The notes beneath the pieces were generated by a model. That model had not been told where the DNA came from, made no database searches, and saw only the letters and a list, made by a program, of their open reading frames with translations. From an uncultured Campylobacter sp. (GTDB lineage Bacteria; Campylobacterota; Campylobacteria; Campylobacterales; Campylobacteraceae), in NCBI RefSeq assembly GCF_938018145.1, contig NZ_CALIII010000236.1:1-8584 (forward strand): 8,584 nucleotides of DNA, given 5' to 3'. Made by a program: the position numbers and the translations under genes. Numbering within the stretch: position 1 is the first letter of the stretch; every line of letters starts with the position of its first letter. Of the stretch, positions 5,898 through 8,584 are shown piece by piece.

Positions 5898-7829
5898 ATG
5901 ACGCTTTTAAAACAAATAATGCTGGCGATAATTTCCTTTATGTTGGTTATTTTCGTAGCCGTCGGGATTTTAAATTTTACGACGACGAACGACTATATCT
6001 CTGCTCAGCTAGGCACTAACGCCAAGCACACGGCAAATTCGCTAGGTCTTGCCATAGCGTCGGTAGCAAATCCAAACGATTTATCCGGCATTGAGACGAT
6101 GATAAATTCGGTATTTGACAGCGGATACTACTCGATGATAAAGCTAGCCGGAGTAGACGGCGAGACGCTGATAGAAAACTCGCAGCCTCTAGTGGTAAAC
6201 AGCGTTCCAGAGTGGTTCGTAAAAAACGTAAAACTAGAAGCTCCGGTGGCGCAAAGCGAGATAATGCTCGGTTGGAGTAAATTCGGCACTATTTACGTGC
6301 AAAGCAACACCGGTATCGCTTATTACGAGCTTTACAACATAGTTAAAAAAGTGTTTTTCGTACTTTTCGTGATGTCGCTATCAGCTCTGCTTATTAGCTA
6401 TTTTGGCGTAAAGATAATTTTTATCCCGCTCAAAAAGGTTCAAAAGCAAGCCGAGGCCATACTGCAAAACAGTTTTATCTTGCAAGAAAAAATTCCTTTT
6501 ACGCTAGATATTAGGCAGGTCGTCCTTGCGATGAACGTGATGATAACGCGCGTTAAGGACGTATTTGAGCAAAGCGCTAAGACGCTAAGCAAATACGAAG
6601 AGCTGCTTTATAAAGACGAAGAAACCGTACTTTTCAACAGAAGATATTTGCAAAATAACTTTAAAGATTATATCTCGAGCGAAGAGTATTCAAGCGGTGC
6701 CGCATCGATGATAACTTGCAAAGATTTGCGAGATCTAAAACAAGAGATCGGCTTTAACGCGCAGCAAAAGCTTATAAAAACCATCGCGTCGGTAATATCC
6801 CAAAACGCCATAGGTATGCTGCGAGCCAGGCTAAACGACGATGATTTTATGATCGTAGCCGCAAATTTAACGACGCAAAACGTCAAAGCCATAACCGATA
6901 AAATTTTACTAACGATACAAGAAGAATTTATCAAATTTAACGTAGATATGGACAAGCATCCGGTCTTTGCCGCGATCGTGCCTTACGGACCGAAAACTCC
7001 GCTAAAAGACGTGCTCATAACAGCCGATATCACGCTAGCAAGAGCTAAAGAGGGCTCAAATTTCTCCTCCCTGATCTACAAGAGCGACAAAGAGATCATG
7101 CTAGGAAAAGAGGAGTACAAAGAGCTCATCGAAACCTCTCTTAAAAACGGTATGTTTAAATTTGCCGGACAAAAAGTGGCGTCAAATTTTGCCGAAATAG
7201 CGCACTGCGAGCTGTTTATCAGACTCGTCGACGGCGAGGGTAGATGGCAGACGGCGAGCTACTTTATGCCGATGGTAAACGAGCTAAAGATGGCGGTGGA
7301 TATCGACCTTTACGTTTTAAACAAATTTGCTGATATGTTAAGAGACGGCAAGCTTAAAAATATGCAATACGCGCTAAATTTGGGCAAGGATATCTTAAAC
7401 TCTACTCAGCACTTTACTGAGCTTGAAAATGCGCTTAAGAAGATAAGACGATACGCGCCCGCTAAAATTTTTATCGAGATCCCAAACAAAGACGACATCG
7501 ATGTGGCGGTTCTTGACGGACTTCACCAGAGATTGCGCGCGCTCGGTTTTGGCTTTGGACTAGATCACTTCGGATTTGACGCAAAAAGTATCGAGAGGCT
7601 CAATGCCGTTAGCCCTGATTACGTCAAAATTCCAGTGGCAAATTTGATAGACTTTTTAGGCGAGAGAACGTCCGAGCAAAGAAGCTCGTTTGAAGCGATG
7701 ATGAGAAGTAAGGGCGTAAAAATCATAGCTATGGGCGTAGAAAACGAAGAGCAAGAAAAGAGACTGCATACCCTAGAAATCGACTATTTGCAGGGGATTT
7801 TCATATCTCAAATAGAAAATATCGGATAA
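5898..7829 (+). CDS. lapD: LapD-type inner-membrane c-di-GMP receptor (degenerate GGDEF-EAL)
   Basis: A 643-residue protein with membrane helix 1 (about 7-27), a periplasmic domain (about 28-148), membrane helix 2 (about 152-175), a HAMP/signalling region (about 176-228), a GGDEF-like domain (about 235-395) and an EAL-like domain (about 410-640). The periplasmic GW (G125, W126) in GWSKFG matches the LapD tryptophan that inserts into LapG. Both enzyme domains look dead: GGDEF reads NDDDF (313-317), EAL reads ELF (438-440), the usual DDFG reads DHFG (556-559), and the second acid of the EIxE motif is Asn (EIPN, 527-530). GVE and LQG near the C-terminus remain, consistent with ligand binding without hydrolysis. 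In the paradigm, c-di-GMP binding to the EAL domain makes the periplasmic domain capture LapG and keeps the adhesin on the cell. ATG 5898 follows the lapG stop directly. An ordinary phosphodiesterase is unlikely given the lost residues. Confidence 0.93.
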   Translation: MTLLKQIMLAIISFMLVIFVAVGILNFTTTNDYISAQLGTNAKHTANSLGLAIASVANPNDLSGIETMINSVFDSGYYSMIKLAGVDGETLIENSQPLVVNSVPEWFVKNVKLEAPVAQSEIMLGWSKFGTIYVQSNTGIAYYELYNIVKKVFFVLFVMSLSALLISYFGVKIIFIPLKKVQKQAEAILQNSFILQEKIPFTLDIRQVVLAMNVMITRVKDVFEQSAKTLSKYEELLYKDEETVLFNRRYLQNNFKDYISSEEYSSGAASMITCKDLRDLKQEIGFNAQQKLIKTIASVISQNAIGMLRARLNDDDFMIVAANLTTQNVKAITDKILLTIQEEFIKFNVDMDKHPVFAAIVPYGPKTPLKDVLITADITLARAKEGSNFSSLIYKSDKEIMLGKEEYKELIETSLKNGMFKFAGQKVASNFAEIAHCELFIRLVDGEGRWQTASYFMPMVNELKMAVDIDLYVLNKFADMLRDGKLKNMQYALNLGKDILNSTQHFTELENALKKIRRYAPAKIFIEIPNKDDIDVAVLDGLHQRLRALGFGFGLDHFGFDAKSIERLNAVSPDYVKIPVANLIDFLGERTSEQRSSFEAMMRSKGVKIIAMGVENEEQEKRLHTLEIDYLQGIFISQIENIG

Positions 7830-7832
7830 AAA

Positions 7833-8584
7833 ATGCAAGAAAAGAAAAACGACGAACTGCTTGATTGTTTGGTGATATTTACCAAGCTGCACAACAACCC
7901 ATACACTGCCGATGCGCTGGTGGCAGGGCTACCGACGAACGAAAACGAAGATATCGAGCTTTTTTCGCTTAACGGCTCGAAATCGCTTTTTACTAGAGCG
8001 GCGGCTAGAGCGGGGTTTGTTTCAAGTTTGGTAAATAAACGTATTGAGGACATCTCGCCTTTGGTGCTGCCTTGCATCCTGCTTTTGCGCGGCAAAAAGG
8101 CTTGTATATTGGAGAGTTTCGAGGGCAAAACGCACGCAAAAATCATAACTCCCGATATGCCAAACGGCTCAAATTTGATAGAGATCGAAAAGCTAAAAGA
8201 GGAGTATCTGGGCTATAGCTATCTGCTAAAGCGCGAGTTTATCCCCGAGGATAATAAGCCAAATTTGATAGATACCAAAACTAGCCACTGGTTTTGGGGT
8301 ACGCTAAAGCGCTCGAGGAAAATTTACATCGACGTTATCGTGGCCAGTATAGTGATAAATTTATTCGTTTTAGCCAGCCCGCTTTTTACGATGAACGTTT
8401 ATGACCGAGTCGTGCCAAATAACGCCGTAGAGACGCTTTGGGTACTAGCTCTTGGCGTGGGTGTGGTTTATCTTATCGATCTGTTTTTAAAATTTATACG
8501 CACATATTTTCTCGACGTTGCGGGCAAGAAAAGCGACATTATTATGAGCTCGTTGCTTTTTGAGCGAGTGATGGATATAAAGCT
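7833..8584 (+). CDS. lapB: Type I secretion ABC transporter, LapB/LssB family, N-terminal part (3' truncated by window)
   Basis: The frame stays open from ATG 7833 to the window edge, giving 250 codons of a protein usually a little over 700 residues. Residues 1-135 form a C39-peptidase-like domain: DCLVIFTKLHNNPYTADALVAGLP (11-34) keeps a cysteine at 12, but the region where C39 proteases carry their histidine reads LPCILLL (79-85). It therefore probably binds the adhesin rather than cleaving it. A membrane domain follows, with helices at about 166-188 and 201-222; ASPLFTMNVYDRVVPNNAVE (181-200) is strongly characteristic of LapB/LssB exporters of RTX adhesins. The ATPase domain lies beyond the edge. 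The gene starts 3 bp after lapD, with a weak GGA 6 nt before the ATG. It probably forms the secretion complex with the TolC-family protein at 3462 and an unseen membrane-fusion protein. Confidence 0.92.
   Translation, partial: MQEKKNDELLDCLVIFTKLHNNPYTADALVAGLPTNENEDIELFSLNGSKSLFTRAAARAGFVSSLVNKRIEDISPLVLPCILLLRGKKACILESFEGKTHAKIITPDMPNGSNLIEIEKLKEEYLGYSYLLKREFIPEDNKPNLIDTKTSHWFWGTLKRSRKIYIDVIVASIVINLFVLASPLFTMNVYDRVVPNNAVETLWVLALGVGVVYLIDLFLKFIRTYFLDVAGKKSDIIMSSLLFERVMDIK

Noticed and set aside
5898..7829. Active diguanylate cyclase or c-di-GMP phosphodiesterase
   Set aside because: Both signature motifs and several metal-binding residues are replaced, and the domain order, the GW periplasmic motif and the lapG neighbour identify a LapD-type receptor.
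7808..8146. 112-codon open frame on the minus strand over the lapD-lapB junction
   Set aside because: It covers the highly characteristic N-terminus of the LapB exporter on the + strand and has no features of its own.
1..8584. tRNA or rRNA genes, CRISPR arrays, insertion sequences, integrases
   Set aside because: None is visible. The sequence is almost wholly occupied by + strand coding genes, with no repeat array, transposase or att-like direct repeat that I could see.

Overview
The window looks like chromosomal DNA from an epsilonproteobacterium, most likely one of the higher-GC oral Campylobacter species (the C. rectus / C. showae / C. curvus type). The reasons are recurrent AAATTT(G) words inside genes, a T-rich promoter with a TATAAT -10 and no clear -35, and the order argF - UPF0763/DUF2603 - hemN - ferredoxin-type CCG oxidoreductase. 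From memory, C. jejuni has the same order around Cj0994c-Cj0991c. All eight genes lie on the + strand, packed almost end to end. The only sizeable gap is 84 bp (3378-3461), and no stretch over 300 bases lacks a gene.

Region 1 (1-3377) is a housekeeping block. It holds the 3' end of argF (arginine synthesis), a small protein of unknown function (265-756), hemN (oxygen-independent coproporphyrinogen III dehydrogenase, haem synthesis; 753-2114) and a soluble Fe-S protein with two 4Fe-4S motifs and two CCG domains (2118-3377). The start of hemN overlaps the preceding stop (ATGA), and the Fe-S gene starts 3 bp after hemN, so these three genes are probably co-transcribed.

Region 2 (3378-8584, running off the right edge) starts at a new promoter and is a Lap-type adhesin-control and type I secretion operon. 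It contains a TolC-family outer-membrane channel with an unusual N-terminal SPOR-like domain, a LapG-type periplasmic calcium-dependent cysteine protease, a LapD-type inner-membrane c-di-GMP receptor with degenerate GGDEF and EAL domains, and the first 250 codons of a LapB/LssB-type ABC exporter. In the Pseudomonas paradigm, LapB, a membrane-fusion protein and a TolC channel export a giant RTX adhesin that stays anchored at the cell surface. LapG clips the adhesin N-terminus to release it. LapD loaded with c-di-GMP sequesters LapG and so preserves adhesion. Every key residue of that circuit visible here fits: the LapG Cys-His-Asp triad with its flanking acidic residues, the LapD periplasmic GW motif, and multiple lost catalytic residues in LapD. 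The membrane-fusion protein and the adhesin are not in the window.

The most notable points are the SPOR-TolC fusion, a 27-nt tolC-lapG spacer that together with the tolC 3' end forms two perfect inverted repeats (one with the tolC stop in its loop, one abutting the lapG start), tandem TATAAT elements upstream of tolC, and a sharp switch in arginine codon use (CGN to AGA) at the boundary between the two regions.
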